Source of the DNA: Pelargonium nanum
Taxonomy: Eukaryota; Streptophyta; Magnoliopsida; Geraniales; Geraniaceae
Length of the DNA stretch: 47,469 bases
Direction of reading: 5' to 3'
Assembly: GCA_036897485.1 (NCBI GenBank)
Contig: JAYMTF010000174.1
Span: 1 to 47,469 of the forward strand
The notes under the pieces were generated by a model. That model had not been told where the DNA came from. It saw only the letters and a program-made list of their open reading frames with translations, and did not search any database. Positions 1 to 11,625 of the stretch are shown here, one piece after another. Both the position numbers and the translations under genes were made by a program. Each line of letters opens with the position of its first letter. Position 1 is the stretch's first letter.

Positions 1-108
1 GTGCAACAACACATTAAGTAATTAAAGAATTATTTTTAGATTATAATATGCACTTATTTTATCTTTCTATCTACGAGTTTATAACTTTTCAGTTTCGTCA
101 ATATATTA

Positions 109-137
109 CCCGTGCATTGCACGGGATCCCAACCTAG
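109..137 (+). mobile_element. 3' terminus of a Helitron
   Basis: A perfect 7-bp stem with a 3-nt loop (CCCGTGCATTGCACGGG, 109-125) is followed 8 nt later by CTAG (134-137) and then a T. A short GC-rich hairpin just before a CTRR end, with the host T of an AT target site after it, is the 3' signature of plant Helitrons. The body would extend left, off the window, so neither the 5' TC end nor coding content can be checked. It lies in an intron of the TGA gene, about 90 bp past the end of its last visible exon. A chance hairpin is possible, but the combination is specific. Confidence 0.72.
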
Positions 138-227
138 TTCTAAAAAAAATTGAAACATGTTGACACCTTTGGAGGGAATTACAAGTAATAGCATTAAGAA
201 TATAAAGAGCATAAAAATATAATTAAC

Positions 228-1811
228 CTGGATTTATAGGTGCAGAGAACCCCAGATTACTAGCTTCGAACCCACTACCAATGTACTGACCCTGCAGTTA
301 ATCATTAATTGCTTTAATAAAACAATTCATAAATCATCTCATTTCATCAATATGAATGCAGAACAGAAGATACACGGAAAAGAAAAGAATTCTCCAGACC
401 TGTTGCCTTGTTCTCTCAAGCTCTTGCTCTAATTGAACCAACTTCAACCGGCTTGATTCTAACTGTTGAACATATGCCTGTAGAGCAAATTTCAAATCGC
501 ATTAGAAACCACTTATGAAATGTGAAGCATTTGTTAAACTTGCACACATCCTCACCTTTTTCCGTAAACGGCTCTTACGAGCAGCCTCACGATTTTGAGC
601 AAGACGCCTCAATACCTATGAATGTTGATAAGAAAACTTGTGAACAAATGAATACTCATTGGGATAGGAGATAAGCATTTGGTGTAAACCTTCATAGAAA
701 ATATATTGCGGCTATTCTAGCTGTATGAACTGTCAACTATTCTAGACAAAATGGTGAAATATCCAAGCTCATCCGAAGATCTTACAGCAAAACTGCAACG
801 CTAATCTGTTTTCCATGACTATCACCATAGTTGCTGACTTATTTCAAAAAATCATAATGAATGAGAATAGATCATTGCCATTGTCATTGTCATTGTCAAA
901 GCCCTTGTAGCACAATGGTGCTGGCATGGGTGGAAAGGTTTAAAACTTCAAATACTATCCTTGACAAAGCGAAGGAAAAAAAAAAGACTGGTTCCTTAAC
1001 TAGATAAACAAGAGTAAAGAATAATAGTCTAACATCAAAAACTGGCAAGAGTTGGCAAATTCAAAAGCCTCATCAGGTGTCTTAATTAACTAATGCAAGT
1101 GCTGAATTAAAAATGAAAATAAAAAATAAATAAAAAGGCGTCTAAACTGGAAGATCACACTAGAAGAAACAACATTCTGAGCTTCCAGAAAGAGACTGCA
1201 GCTGAATGCTACAAAGTACTTCCAAACAGTGTCATCCACTATGTGATGGAAGTCATTTTAGAGAAATGAAAGATAAAAAAATATATATATAAATAACTCT
1301 TATGCATAACAAAGTCTTATAATTTCTCGATAAATTACAAAGAAAAAAATACTGACTACTTTTAGAGGACACAAAAAAAGGAACAACTAGACGTTCATAT
1401 TGCTTCTTTTATAAAGGTGGCCTAGTACACGAGGCTCCCACCATTAATAGAGAAAAAAATGATATAACTGATACAATCATTCTTACTTTTTCAGTACGTT
1501 TAGATGCCTCTTGGTCATACTTGTCAGAGTGTCCTTGTGTTCCATGCGAAGTATCCTCGGACTGAGGGTGAAATTACGAACAGTACAATTAGCAAAGCAG
1601 TTACAGTATAAAAAAATAACTATACGAAAAACAAAGTTCAAAGAAACTATACCTGATTATCTAGTTTTGTGTCTACCTCCACAATCATGGATGCAGCCAT
1701 ATTTATGTTTCCATGGCTTTTGAAATTCTCACCCCATGTGTTAATCTGGTGCATAGGATCATACATACTCATCCTTCTTGACGAGACAAACTGAGTAGAT
1801 GGAGAGTTCAT
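228..1811 (-). CDS. TGA4: Clade I TGA bZIP transcription factor (5' part; 3' exons off window)
   Basis: Coding exons on the minus strand are 1811-1653, 1561-1487, 615-556, 477-400 and 291-228, giving residues 1-145 plus one base. All junctions are GT-AG and stay in frame. The N-terminus starts MNSPSTQFVSSRR with MYDPMHQ and WGE further on, as in Arabidopsis TGA1/TGA4. The basic region (residues about 79-98) contains QNREAARKSRLRKK and is followed by a leucine zipper starting AYVQQLESSRLKL. The next exon begins the linker to the DOG1 domain, which lies off the left edge. TGA factors bind TGACG (as-1-like) elements in the nucleus. Clade I members act with NPR1 in salicylate defence and in nitrate responses. 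The start is the first ATG after a 5' UTR acceptor at 1822. TGA1 and TGA4 are Arabidopsis duplicates, so this may be co-orthologous to both; the symbol follows the neighbouring genes. Confidence 0.93.
898..983 (+). repeat. Possible degenerate tRNA-derived SINE in a TGA intron
   Basis: The stretch has a box A-like sequence (GTAGCACAATGGTGC) and, about 25 nt on, a weak box B-like sequence (GGTTTAAAACTTC). It ends near a run of A. The match is loose and I saw no clear target duplication. Confidence 0.25.
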
Positions 1812-3289
1812 ATTGTTAGACCTGACAAAAGAGGAAACTGAATGGGCTTTGGTTGCTAAAGTATGAATGCATTCCATTAAAATTAAAGATGGTAATGTAT
1901 GAAGGAACACCAGAACTTAAGGTTGAAACAGTAATTTAAATACAAACAATGGGTAAATTGGGAAACACTTAAGTCAAAGTAAAAAGGGTAACTTAAGAAG
2001 TTGATTTAATACAAATTCGTAAATTCTCATTTACGAATTTCCAGAAAATTGTATCAACCACCTCAATATTAAAACAATTCCTAAACTTAAAGATCTTCGA
2101 GGACGTTATGAGAACTTGTTTAAACTTTAATTGAGTGAACTTTTTTTCATTAACGAGAACAAGAAAGAAAATCGTGCAACCTCAGAAAACTTTTAATATA
2201 ACCAAATTTATTTACAATTCACTAAGCTCCAATCATTTGAGAAACAATCACATTGTTTTATAATGGCAATAGCAACCAATGTAATCAATCACTCTGCAAA
2301 AGTTGATGTAAATGTGACTATTGACAATAACATCCATAGAGTGAAGTAAATCCAATGTTACTAGACTGCACCATGGAGAACTCGTCAAGGGACTAAAAGA
2401 AAACTCAAGTTACGTTGTTTAATTTTAAAGTGTAATCCAAAATTTGCACTCAGAATAGCATACGATATACTGGAAATAATTTCAATGGCCAGTATAACTT
2501 CAAGGAAACAAAGGCAACGAAATAGGGAAAACATCACATCTTATAGACAAAAGCTGAACATATTCCACATTTTGACAACTGTTGCCTCAAGTTTTAAAAC
2601 AAACCAAGGTAGTTATTATTACGTTAGAATTGTAACAAATCAGTACAATTGGTAGTGTCGCAATCAAATCTGACAGCAACAAAAAAAATTCAAAGGTCAT
2701 CTAGATCTGTAAAAGTCGCATAGTAATCGATCTACGACACCATACGAAGGTAAAGTCTAAAAGTTCAAAAGGGGTAAATTATGACTCAGAAGAGCAACAA
2801 GAAGCACTAAATATTTGATCATTGGTCCCACTTTTACTTTCTATTTCTTCCTATTCATAAAATTCCAGCTAAATGCATCTACTCTCAAGACAACTATTAT
2901 GATGTGACGCTGCGAATCTAATGCACCTGGATGCTCTACCAATTGTATCAACAAGAACCAAGCCCACAACACAAAAGCTGCTGAAAACGCATCGTAATCA
3001 CAAAACACAGTGTCTTCCAATAATAGAAGCTGACCCGATGGTGGAAGGACTTTCACAATGGGCGGGGATGCAGGAAAGAGCTGATCAAGAACAAGTAAAA
3101 GCAACATACAGTCCTGAAGATGCCACTTTATTGCAACCAAAGAACATGTATAAAAGAAGAAAGAAGTAACAGTACTCCAGAAAATAAAAATACTGACCGC
3201 ACAAAAGCCATTTAGTACCTTCCCAAAAAAGCATCAGCTAAACAACAAATTCTAGCTCCACTATGGCAAATTTCAACTACCAAAAGCTA

Positions 3290-3680
3290 AACAAAACAGA
3301 AAACCCCAACCATTTCGGACTTTCAACCCCATCCTTTTCCCAGTTTCTTGCAAATCAAATTAAAGGAACTAAACAAAGCACAGACACAAATTTCACTCGA
3401 CACCAAACTAAACTAAACCAGAAACTTAAATCAAACAATTTCCGGTTCTCGACTCCAACCTTTTCCCAGTTTCTTGCAAATCAAACTAAAGCAACTAAAC
3501 ACAACACTGACACATAAATTTCCATTCGATACCAAACTAAACATAACCAGAAACTTAAATCCAACAATTTCGGTCTCTCGACTCCAACCTTTTCCCAGTT
3601 TCTCGCAAAATCAAACTCAAGCAACTAAACACAACACAGACACATAAATTGAACTCAATACTAAACCAAACCAATCCATA
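3290..3680. repeat. Three tandem copies of a ~127-bp unit, probably in the TGA 5' UTR intron
   Basis: Three diverged units share TTTCCCAGTTTCTYGCAAA, which recurs at about 3337, 3462 and 3591 (spacing 125 and 129 bp). Flanking phrases such as GAAACTTAAATC and AACTAAACA are also shared. On the minus strand this lies between a likely 5' UTR exon (about 4190-3954) and the UTR acceptor at 1822, so it would be early in the first intron of the TGA gene. Reading frames through it are low-complexity and not protein-like. Confidence 0.75.
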
Positions 3681-3953
3681 AACTTAAATCTAACACAAAT
3701 CATTAGATTATATACGCGCTAACAAACAAATTATGCATGGATCATCAAAATTTTCTTCACAAATACGAACTCGACCGGCAATTAACACACGTATCACCTC
3801 ATCCAAACAGAATTCCACTACTGAACCTCAAATTCAACCACGAAACTCTCACTTTCTCGGCAATAAAACAGCAGACACTGAGATAGGAAGAAAAAAGCAG
3901 TTCAACTTTCTCGGAAGCCAAACAGAAGGAGAAGCAGAGAAGCGAGAAAGGAC

Positions 3954-4190
3954 CTTAATCAGTATATCGAGCTGCTCCGTTGACGACGAAGACGAAGTCA
4001 AAAGAGAAGGTTCGTTTCTGGCTCAAGTAGTGGTCGTGGTCGTGGCCGGAGAGGATTGTACGGACGAGAAGAGGAGAGCGAAAACGCCGGCGAGGAAATC
4101 GGAAGGAGCGCAGTGGAGTGAGGAACCGCAGTTCACATCCATTTTCTTCGAAGCGAGAATCGAATGAGAACACGACAGCTTAAAAGAGAC
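3954..4190 (-). other. Probable 5' UTR exon of the TGA gene
   Basis: This GC-richer block is pyrimidine-rich on the minus strand. It could end at GATTAAG followed by GTCC at 3953, giving a leader intron down to the acceptor at 1822. There is no homologous protein in any frame. The exact ends and the donor are uncertain; other GT sites exist at lower coordinates. Confidence 0.4.
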
Positions 4191-4199
4191 ACAGACGCT

Positions 4200-5130
4200 A
4201 CACTACGCTTCGTGGTGTTGGTTTCTGTATTTTTTTACTATTTTTTAAATAACTAATTAGCAATAAAAATATTTATTATTAGCTCAATTATTGTTCTCAT
4301 TATTGTTTAACAAAATACTTAAATCATTTTTTTTTCCTAAAATAAATTGTACAAATTAAGGCTACATTTAACATAATGGAATCAGGATTCTGCCCTTCAA
4401 GCCAAAATAGTTATTTCATGTTATGTATTTGGTATAAAATCATATCAGCTACCAGTCCGATTTGAAAAGACATAACAGTCATAGAAGCGGGTGTACTCAG
4501 CCAACCGTGGTGCACTCCCATGCACATCGCAGTCCCCCCATTAAACCTCATTTGCATCGACTCGTTTCATGTGTGGGTCTAGCGAATCATTGAGTTGGCT
4601 GAGTAGCTCAGACTTAGAGTTCACTACTATAGTCAATGGTGGACCTGCTCGAGCAAATGGGGTCACTTGACCTCATATTTTGTGGACTGTATTAATTCTT
4701 ATAGTTCTATTTAGTATTAAAAGTTCTTTTACAGCAAAATGACCCCTGAAAATAAGTTTAATAATTTTTGTTGACCCCACATACTAAAATTTCTGGGTCC
4801 AGCAATGACTGTGATGCACGTTGAGGGGACGTTCATATCAAATCTCATACAAGCCAGTTCACTTTATGCGTGTCTCAGTAAAAGTCACCAACTAAACTCA
4901 AAGTCACACTAATAATTTACTTAATGTGAATTATCAATCACAATTTTTCAAATATATGGCTTAAAACAAATTTGATTTCAATACAACATTGCCTCAAAAA
5001 TTAATTCAAACGGATATCTATAGATTTATATATCTACCCAATAAAATATAGTAGCAATTTTTTCAATTCTTTTGTCTCGTTCCACATCAAAATTATTGTT
5101 AATTTAATTCAATTAAATTATATATATCTA
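4200..5130. other. Intergenic, no gene recognised
   Basis: AT-rich DNA upstream of the TGA leader exon. A stretch around 4490-4815 (GGTCACTTGACC-type phrases, then a run ending TTCTGGGTCCAGCAATG) resembles decayed transposon sequence common in dicots. No ends or reading frames can be supported. Confidence 0.4.
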
Positions 5131-5340
5131 GTTTCTACATGTCACTATCATTGGCTTTTGTGAGTGTTTATCGTTTGCTACAGCGAGTCAAAGATCGCAA
5201 ATCACTCGTCTCTCTCTCCCTATTGAAGGTTACGAGTCCGAGTCGGACTCGTCATCTTTCCACTACTGCTAATGTGCGCACCAGGTGGATTTTCTTATCG
5301 TGCTTCTCCGACCTAACACCCGAGGCGTTTCCAGTTCAAG

Positions 5341-5517
5341 TGACGTCATTTCCCGGCGATCTGCATGTCGCTGAGCGGGGAGGAGAGTGGGGGTCACGTG
5401 CCGGGGAGGCGCGTGGGGTTGGGACGTGACGTGTCGTGTTTGTTTGTAGCGGCGGGAACGAGCGTGTAACTATGTAAGTGGCTCGCTGACTGTTTACAAC
5501 AGTTGTTGATGACGCGC
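5341..5517. promoter_or_regulatory. Cluster of TGACG and ACGT-core bZIP sites in a GC-rich island
   Basis: Within 177 bp of unusually GC-rich sequence are a palindromic TGACGTCA (5341-5348), a G-box CACGTG (5395-5400), ACGTGACGTG (5424-5433, containing TGACG at 5427) and TGACGCGC (5510-5517). TGACG is the core bound by TGA factors. The cluster sits about 1.2 kb upstream of the likely TGA leader exon and has no other gene next to it. It may be a distal TGA promoter element or the promoter of an unseen non-coding transcript. Binding is inferred from motifs only. Confidence 0.5.
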
Positions 5518-5619
5518 GCTTTGTTGTTCTGGGACCCACCATTTTCGTTGTTTCTTGTTTCTAGATCCTTCTTGCGATCTTGCCCGTTTAGAAGCTCCAC
5601 TTAACATTTCGGGTCACGG

Positions 5620-7335
5620 GTCGGGTTAATAAAAACACATGGTCAAATTTTGTAAGTTTTGTCGGGTATAAATGTTTTGATATGTGGTGAGATAGTTTAG
5701 AATGTTTTTCGAGAAAACGCATGCGTGATTTTGCTCATTCCATTTAGGCATGTGACCCAGCATTGTAAGATATACGCAAAACTGGAAGAAGTTGTTTGAA
5801 AAAAGAGCATGACAGAAGAAAAATCGAAATGTTGTACAAATTTATGAAATGACGGAAACAGACATTAGATTAGAAATAATTCATTCTGTCTAAAGATAAG
5901 TGTGTTGCTTTCCATTTTGAGTTTTTACTTTTATACGGATTTGAATAGATTCATATTCAAATGAAACACGTGTCAAAACTTGAAACTTGATAATTACGTG
6001 TCGTGTAACAGTAGTTTTACTCTAAAAGTGAAATAATATGCTAAGAAAGAGAGTGATTTATACACACATATATATATATATGTATTCTAAGACAAAGTTG
6101 AATTAAATATTATTAAAATACTTAGATTTTACTAATGCATGTGACACTCCGTTCGTAATCCGTATGTTTAAACAAAAATCTACTCTCAAAATATTTTATT
6201 TTTTCAAATCTTAATTGAAGCTAATTCTCTTTTACATATTGAGACAATCAAGAATAATTTATTTGTTTAATAAATTAAAGTAAATTCATAACATGTGTTA
6301 AACAATATACAAATGACTCAACAGATCATATACATTTTCACGAATGATTTATTAAGAAAATAAATTTTAGAAGATGTATCAAAAAGTAAAAAACGAATCT
6401 TGTACTATTTTAATACAATGAAAATAAAAAATTATATTTAGGATATGGGTGAATAATTAAATAGTTAAATAAAATAAAAGTAGCCTCACTTATCCATCTG
6501 CATGACCGTACCTAACCCAAACTAATCTTGAGATTGTCCCTTCAAATCCTACAGAGACCATCATCTCTAAATCAAACTTTTTACATGTATTATTTAATAA
6601 TTTATTATATTAAAAAAATATGGAATGTATTTCTATAATATATATACACACACATAATTGAGAAGAAAAACATTTCAGTCAAAGAGTTACTAGACGAGAT
6701 TTAGTCAAATCATTGAAAAAATGTCACTTCACGATATAATATTCATATTCGTCTCGTTCAATTTGTAGGCACAGAGTGTCCGCTCAGATACATTTCATTT
6801 TTGTCGTAATTGAGTTTCAACCAATAACTTTTTGCTTGAAACTTGTTGATCTGTGTATACTTTTTAAGAAAAGAGTTAGACTATGTAAAGTTGTGCATGT
6901 GTATTTTTCTGTAAACAAAAAAATTGGATTGAGTTTAAAAATTGCATTAAAATAATAATATATCAAAAAACTTTGTTCTAACGAGGAGATCAAGTAAAAC
7001 TGAATAATCATATTGGACGTCACATCAATTCATATAAAAAAACACATGCATTACCTCACAAGTGTAACATTATAATGATAATTGTTAGAAACTGTATTGC
7101 CTTGAATATTTCATACCAAAAAAAAAAGAGAAAAAGGAAGGCAATGAGTCGTATGTAACATGTTTTAATGCAATGAACAGTATCACGTGTTGACACGTCA
7201 ACATTAATGAATTCACGAATTTTCACCACTAGTGGACTATACTAAAATGTACCTATTTGTACAGCCTTCAAAAAACACCAAGCTCCACTAAAGAGAACTC
7301 AACAAAAAAGTGTATTAAGACGTGGTGTTGGTAAC
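5620..7335. other. Intergenic, AT-rich, no gene recognised
   Basis: No reading frame resembles a known protein. A short AT microsatellite lies at about 6067-6082. The rest is AT-rich sequence without clear structure. Confidence 0.45.
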
Positions 7336-7548
7336 TAAAGCTGATAATTTGAACTTAAATTTATAGGCTCCCAAAATCACATCCACATTTTTACAAATCC
7401 GATTAAATAAATGGATTTATTCAATCTCGTATGTTTTTCACATAAAATTCAGTCCAAACCCCATAAATCACACTTTTGTAAGTTCGGATTAGGTCTTTTA
7501 AACCTAGACCCGAATACTTCAATCCAAAGTCTAAATTATCAGCTCTAA
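7336..7548. mobile_element. Short TIR element (MITE-like), ~213 bp
   Basis: The left end TAAAGCTGATAATTTGAACT (7336-7355) is matched in inverted orientation by AAGTCTAAATTATCAGCTCT (7527-7546), giving an imperfect terminal inverted repeat of about 20 bp. The interior is AT-rich and has no coding potential. Related ends occur elsewhere in the window, for example at 27048 and 27271, so this is one copy of a dispersed family. The superfamily is not identified. Confidence 0.55.
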
Positions 7549-8010
7549 ATACCACAGCCATAGATGGATAACATACTAATATTCTAATCCGACATGGTTG
7601 GGGGAGAGTTTAGAACTAGAGTGAAAAATATTTAATTTTAGAGTTTGATAAATAAATAAAATAAAATAAAGAGAGGACAAGTCACAAGTGGCCCAAAGTA
7701 GGATCAATAGGCCAATAATAAAAATTAGGGTCATCTAATCAAATCCAATTTAGAATTCCATTACAAATTAGTAAACAATGTTATCAACATGTATGCTAGT
7801 TGTCATTTGGCTTTGAGTGTTACTTTTAAATAGAACTCTTAACCTTTTTTCCTTCTTAGTTTAGAATAGAAACTTCACATAAATGAAAAGGAAGTGCATT
7901 GAAAACTCAAAAGAACACTATAATTTTAGGTTCTAGATCTAGAATCTATTTAGATTTTGATCATTTTTTGTAATATTAATTGGGTTTGATTTGATTTGAT
8001 TTTAAAGTTG

Positions 8011-8266
8011 CTAAGTACTTGGATTAATGGTCAAATGGATTATTTAGTTTTATAATAATTTTATTGACACGTCAGCGTCCATGTCAGCACCACGTCATAA
8101 GATTTAACGGTCAGTTAACCCAAACTAACGGAAGGGACTAAATTGACCCCAAAATGTGAAGTTTAGGGACCTAAGTAGCTTATTCAAAATTCGGGGACTA
8201 AAACGGTGACTTTTTGAAAGTTCGGGGACCATTTTGACCAATTTTCCTAAGTACTTTGATTAATAA
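8011..8266. mobile_element. Insertion flanked by ~17-bp direct repeats
   Basis: The direct repeats CTAAGTACTTGGATTAAT (from 8011) and CTAAGTACTTTGATTAAT (from 8247) differ at one base. They bracket about 220 bp whose ends are weakly inverted: TGGTCAAATGG at 8028 and CCATTTTGACCA at 8230-8241. The interior has phrases such as GGGACTAAATTGACCCC typical of an abundant plant repeat. The flanks look like a target-site duplication, though it is longer than the 9-11 bp usual for Mutator-like elements. Confidence 0.6.
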
Positions 8267-8269
8267 TTG

Positions 8270-9460
8270 GTTGGAAATTTCTTCTTCTTGTTATTAGACA
8301 GGGTTATGCATCTATTAGAATGAGTTGTTGTGAAAGTTTAGCATCATATGTAAATTTCAGTGAGTCGTTTTTTCACGATATATTTGAAAATTTGCATTTT
8401 CATTTTTAAACGGAGGTGTTAATAAATGGGTTAGGCGGGTTAAACGGATTTGACACACCAGTCAGATATTAAATGAGTAGAGTTAGACGACACAAATACG
8501 AATAAACCAAACTCAAATCTATTTAAATTAAAATCGTGCTCATGTATTGTCACAAGCCATGACCTATATATGTTGATAGTCATATCATAACTAACATTTT
8601 AGACACAAATTTGTGAACACTTGAAATTCAATCTACAAATTTTACAGGTTTGGCTTGCATAAAGTGGACATGATTACATTTTGGTGGATACGTTACCGGT
8701 CAAGTAAATTTATAAAAAAAATCCACACATTTTACATATATTATCCGTGACTTACACTTTATAAAATTCAAAACGTTTTAAATCTGAACTCGAATAAATG
8801 ACGACATAAAGTTCCAAATTGTCAAGTCTACGTTGGCTCCAGATGATTTTGATGAGTCATCTATTTACCTTTGATTTGAGTGTCATTGGAGTGCTGTGAA
8901 GCTTTTGATGTTGATTGTCATGAAATAACATATCCCTAACTAATGAAAGCATTGCCTTTTTTTCACATGTTTTCTTTTCTTGTTGTACTAAAATAAAGAT
9001 GTGTTGGTATGAAACACAATTCAACTTCTATCATATTATCATTTTGCTTTTAATCAAATCTTAGAATTGAATATGAATAACTTCTATAAGGGACGTCTCA
9101 ATAGTTCAATTCTCATACAGATTTTATTCTAATTCTATCGAGTGAGGGAGTTACCAGAAAACGACAAAGTTGTCTCTATTATATAGCTCAACTTGTTGAA
9201 TTTCTATTTTTTGACATATTTCTTTACATTGCACGGGAGTGAACTTAATTTTCTTATCATTTTTATTACTAATATTTTTTTAATACGTGATACTTTAACA
9301 TTCATTCACATACAACAACATAACAAATTTTGCATATGAACCATAAATAATAGAGAAACGCAAATTAGGGCTGAATATAATTGAGTGTGGGCTGAAAAAA
9401 TGGCCCCAATTGACCGAGACCAAATTCAATGTATTCGGTTTGGTCTTTTGTTCGGTGCTA
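8270..9460. other. Intergenic, no gene recognised
   Basis: AT-rich DNA. A stretch at about 8410-8530 with GGGTTAGGCGGGTTAAACGG phrases resembles the degenerate GGGTT-rich repeats seen elsewhere in this window. Nothing else is supported. Confidence 0.4.
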
Positions 9461-9467
9461 TTTAAAT

Positions 9468-9632
9468 TTGGTTTGTATTAGGCCGCACATCATATTACTA
9501 ATTTTACTAACAAAATACATACCAATAAGTAAACAATCAAGTTTTCACATTTGGTTTCTATTAGGTTGCACGTCATTTTACTAGCTTTACAAACAAAATA
9601 TAAACTAGTAAGTAAACAATCAAGTTTTCACA
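9468..9632. repeat. Tandem duplication of an ~83-bp unit
   Basis: Copy 1 (9468-9550) and copy 2 (9551-9632) both begin TTGGTTT followed by TATTAGG and end AAGTAAACAATCAAGTTTTC followed by ACAT. They differ at scattered positions. No gene is associated. Confidence 0.75.
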
Positions 9633-9639
9633 TTCTCTC

Positions 9640-11350
9640 GACACATATACTTTATACATATCAGCTCCAACGTAACACAAAGGCTAAAAAGTCGTGGATC
9701 CTTATAAACAACCCCTCCTCCTAAGGATAAGCTTAAATACAATACTAATTAATTATTTAAATTGGATTATGGGTGGCAATGGTGTGTGTAAAGCTATAAA
9801 TAATATTCATTATTAAATAAAAATAAAAATATTAGTGATGGTGCTTAGAAATGGTTGGCTAATATTCCATAGTGCATTTCCTTTTCATATTCTCTGTTTA
9901 GATGTTTGAATAAAGAAAAGAAACGTCACGCAAACACTTGCCTTTTTCTATTCTATTTGTGGTGTTATTGTTGTCAAGTGCAATTCCAAAATGGCTTGCC
10001 ACTAAAGATTCACTTATCCCTATAAACACATTTCTATGACAAAATTTTCAGATTCTCAATCTCCTAAGATACATTGGGCATTTGGGCAGAGATGGTAGGG
10101 AGAGAAGTTCGCGTAGAGATGACAATTCGGGTTTCAAATTCGATCTATACTGAATTCGGTCTGTGATCAGTGCGTGAAAAGGTCCGATCCGGACCAAACG
10201 CGAAAAGAGTGTAGATTGTTTGGTTCGCGGGTTTTGAACTGTGGGCCGGTTATGTTTATAGCACAAAAATGTCGGTTTGGCTCCATTTTTACATGGGCCG
10301 ATCCCACAACTTTTGGGGCCGGGTTGGGTTGACAAGGTTTAACCCATACTTGAGCGAAAAAAGTATGGGTTCGTTTGGTACGTGGGTTGTTCGACCCAAA
10401 AATTGTTTGGGTCCATTTTCACATGACCCGAATTTAAGGTATTTTAAATTGGTTTCAGGTGCGAATTTAAGCCTAAAATGCCTGCTCTAGTCGAGTCACA
10501 AATCCGCACATTTTTGTTTTCATGTAAAACTTTGATATGAATAAAAGTTTCATCATTAGTCAATAATCACTAAAAGAAATGGTTATGTAGAAAAAAAAAA
10601 TACTTTTGATTACTTTAAGAAAAACTCAAATTTTTGGTAAAGCACCACAAGTTTTAGATTTGGGCTTGTGGACCATTATGTTTCATGCTATTGAGTTGCC
10701 CAATTTTTGGATTTGGGCTTAAGTGTTGATAACATTGATTCTATAACCTCTATAGAAATAGAGAGGAAAGCATTCCATTTTGACCCCCCAAATTCCACTT
10801 AGTTTCAATTAGGTACCCAATTTGATTTTAATCTAACCCCCTCCAAATTATCCATATTGTTTGAATTTGGTCTCCTAACTATACTAACTTGTGTTCTGGT
10901 TGAGTTTCAAATGGAGTTTGAAAAGCCTAACTCAAACTTAATACAAAAGGGTGCAGATTTCATATAGAGTATTTCTATATAAAATGTAAGTATTTACACA
11001 TTTTGATATGAAATTTGATCGGATTTATCATATAAAGAGCTCACAATTTGAACTCGAACTCACGAGCACCCTAAACTTGACCAAAGAATATATAGGTTTG
11101 ACTCATAAAATGGATCAAACTAGTTTTTGGGTCAAGAGTTTCTTGTAAATTTGTTGCTCGTATTAGGCAAACTCGTACATTCTACATGCAAAACCTGAAT
11201 ATGACTCTCATCCCCTTCACTCAGAGTTCGAGTTATGCGTTTTCACCCATACCCGAAATCTGAATTAACATCTCTGATTGTATACGACCGAACCCGCAAA
11301 AATATGCACCGAATTCAAACGCATGCAAGTTCGGATCTAAATTGTTAGTT
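9640..11350. other. Intergenic with degenerate GGGTT-rich repeats
   Basis: At about 10114-10500 and 11020-11400 the sequence has recurrent motifs (GACAATTCGGGTT, GGGTTGGGTTGACAAGG, AACCCATACTTG) like those in other spacers and in SDR intron 2. They are probably decayed copies of one transposon family. I saw no intact ends and no host gene. Confidence 0.4.
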
Positions 11351-11355
11351 CTAAT

Positions 11356-11363
11356 TATATATA
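11356..11363 (+). promoter_or_regulatory. Candidate TATA box of the RING-CH gene
   Basis: TATATATA lies 270 bp upstream of the ATG, in a good position if the leader is about 230 nt. It is based on the motif alone in an AT-rich region. Confidence 0.3.
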
Positions 11364-11625
11364 GCCCTAATCGGGCACTCGGGCCCGAAACATAACCCGG
11401 ATCCGAATGAAAAAAAAATTCATAAACAAAACAGTACGTTTTGGCTATGTGTCACTATCAGTCTCATAACAAAAACCTCAACACAGACGTTGAAAATTCT
11501 GAGAAACACACAGCACAAACGTTGAAAATTGGGGATTTCAATTTCCCCATGAAATTCACAAATTCGTGATCGTCTCTCTGAATCGTTCGGTTTCGTCTCT
11601 GTTCTGTTCGATTCAATTCGGTTCA

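Noticed and set aside
2921..3169. Overlapping small frames on both strands
   Set aside because: They fall in the inferred TGA leader intron and show no protein-like pattern.
3733..4167. 144-codon plus-strand reading frame
   Set aside because: Its composition is low-complexity, and it overlaps the probable TGA leader exon on the other strand. There is no recognisable domain.
5139..5429. 96-codon reading frame in the GC-rich island
   Set aside because: No family resemblance. Open frames on both strands are expected in GC-rich DNA.
9217..9227. CATTGCACGGG, identical to half of the Helitron hairpin at 109-125
   Set aside because: No complementary left arm precedes it and no CTRR end follows, so it is not a second Helitron terminus.
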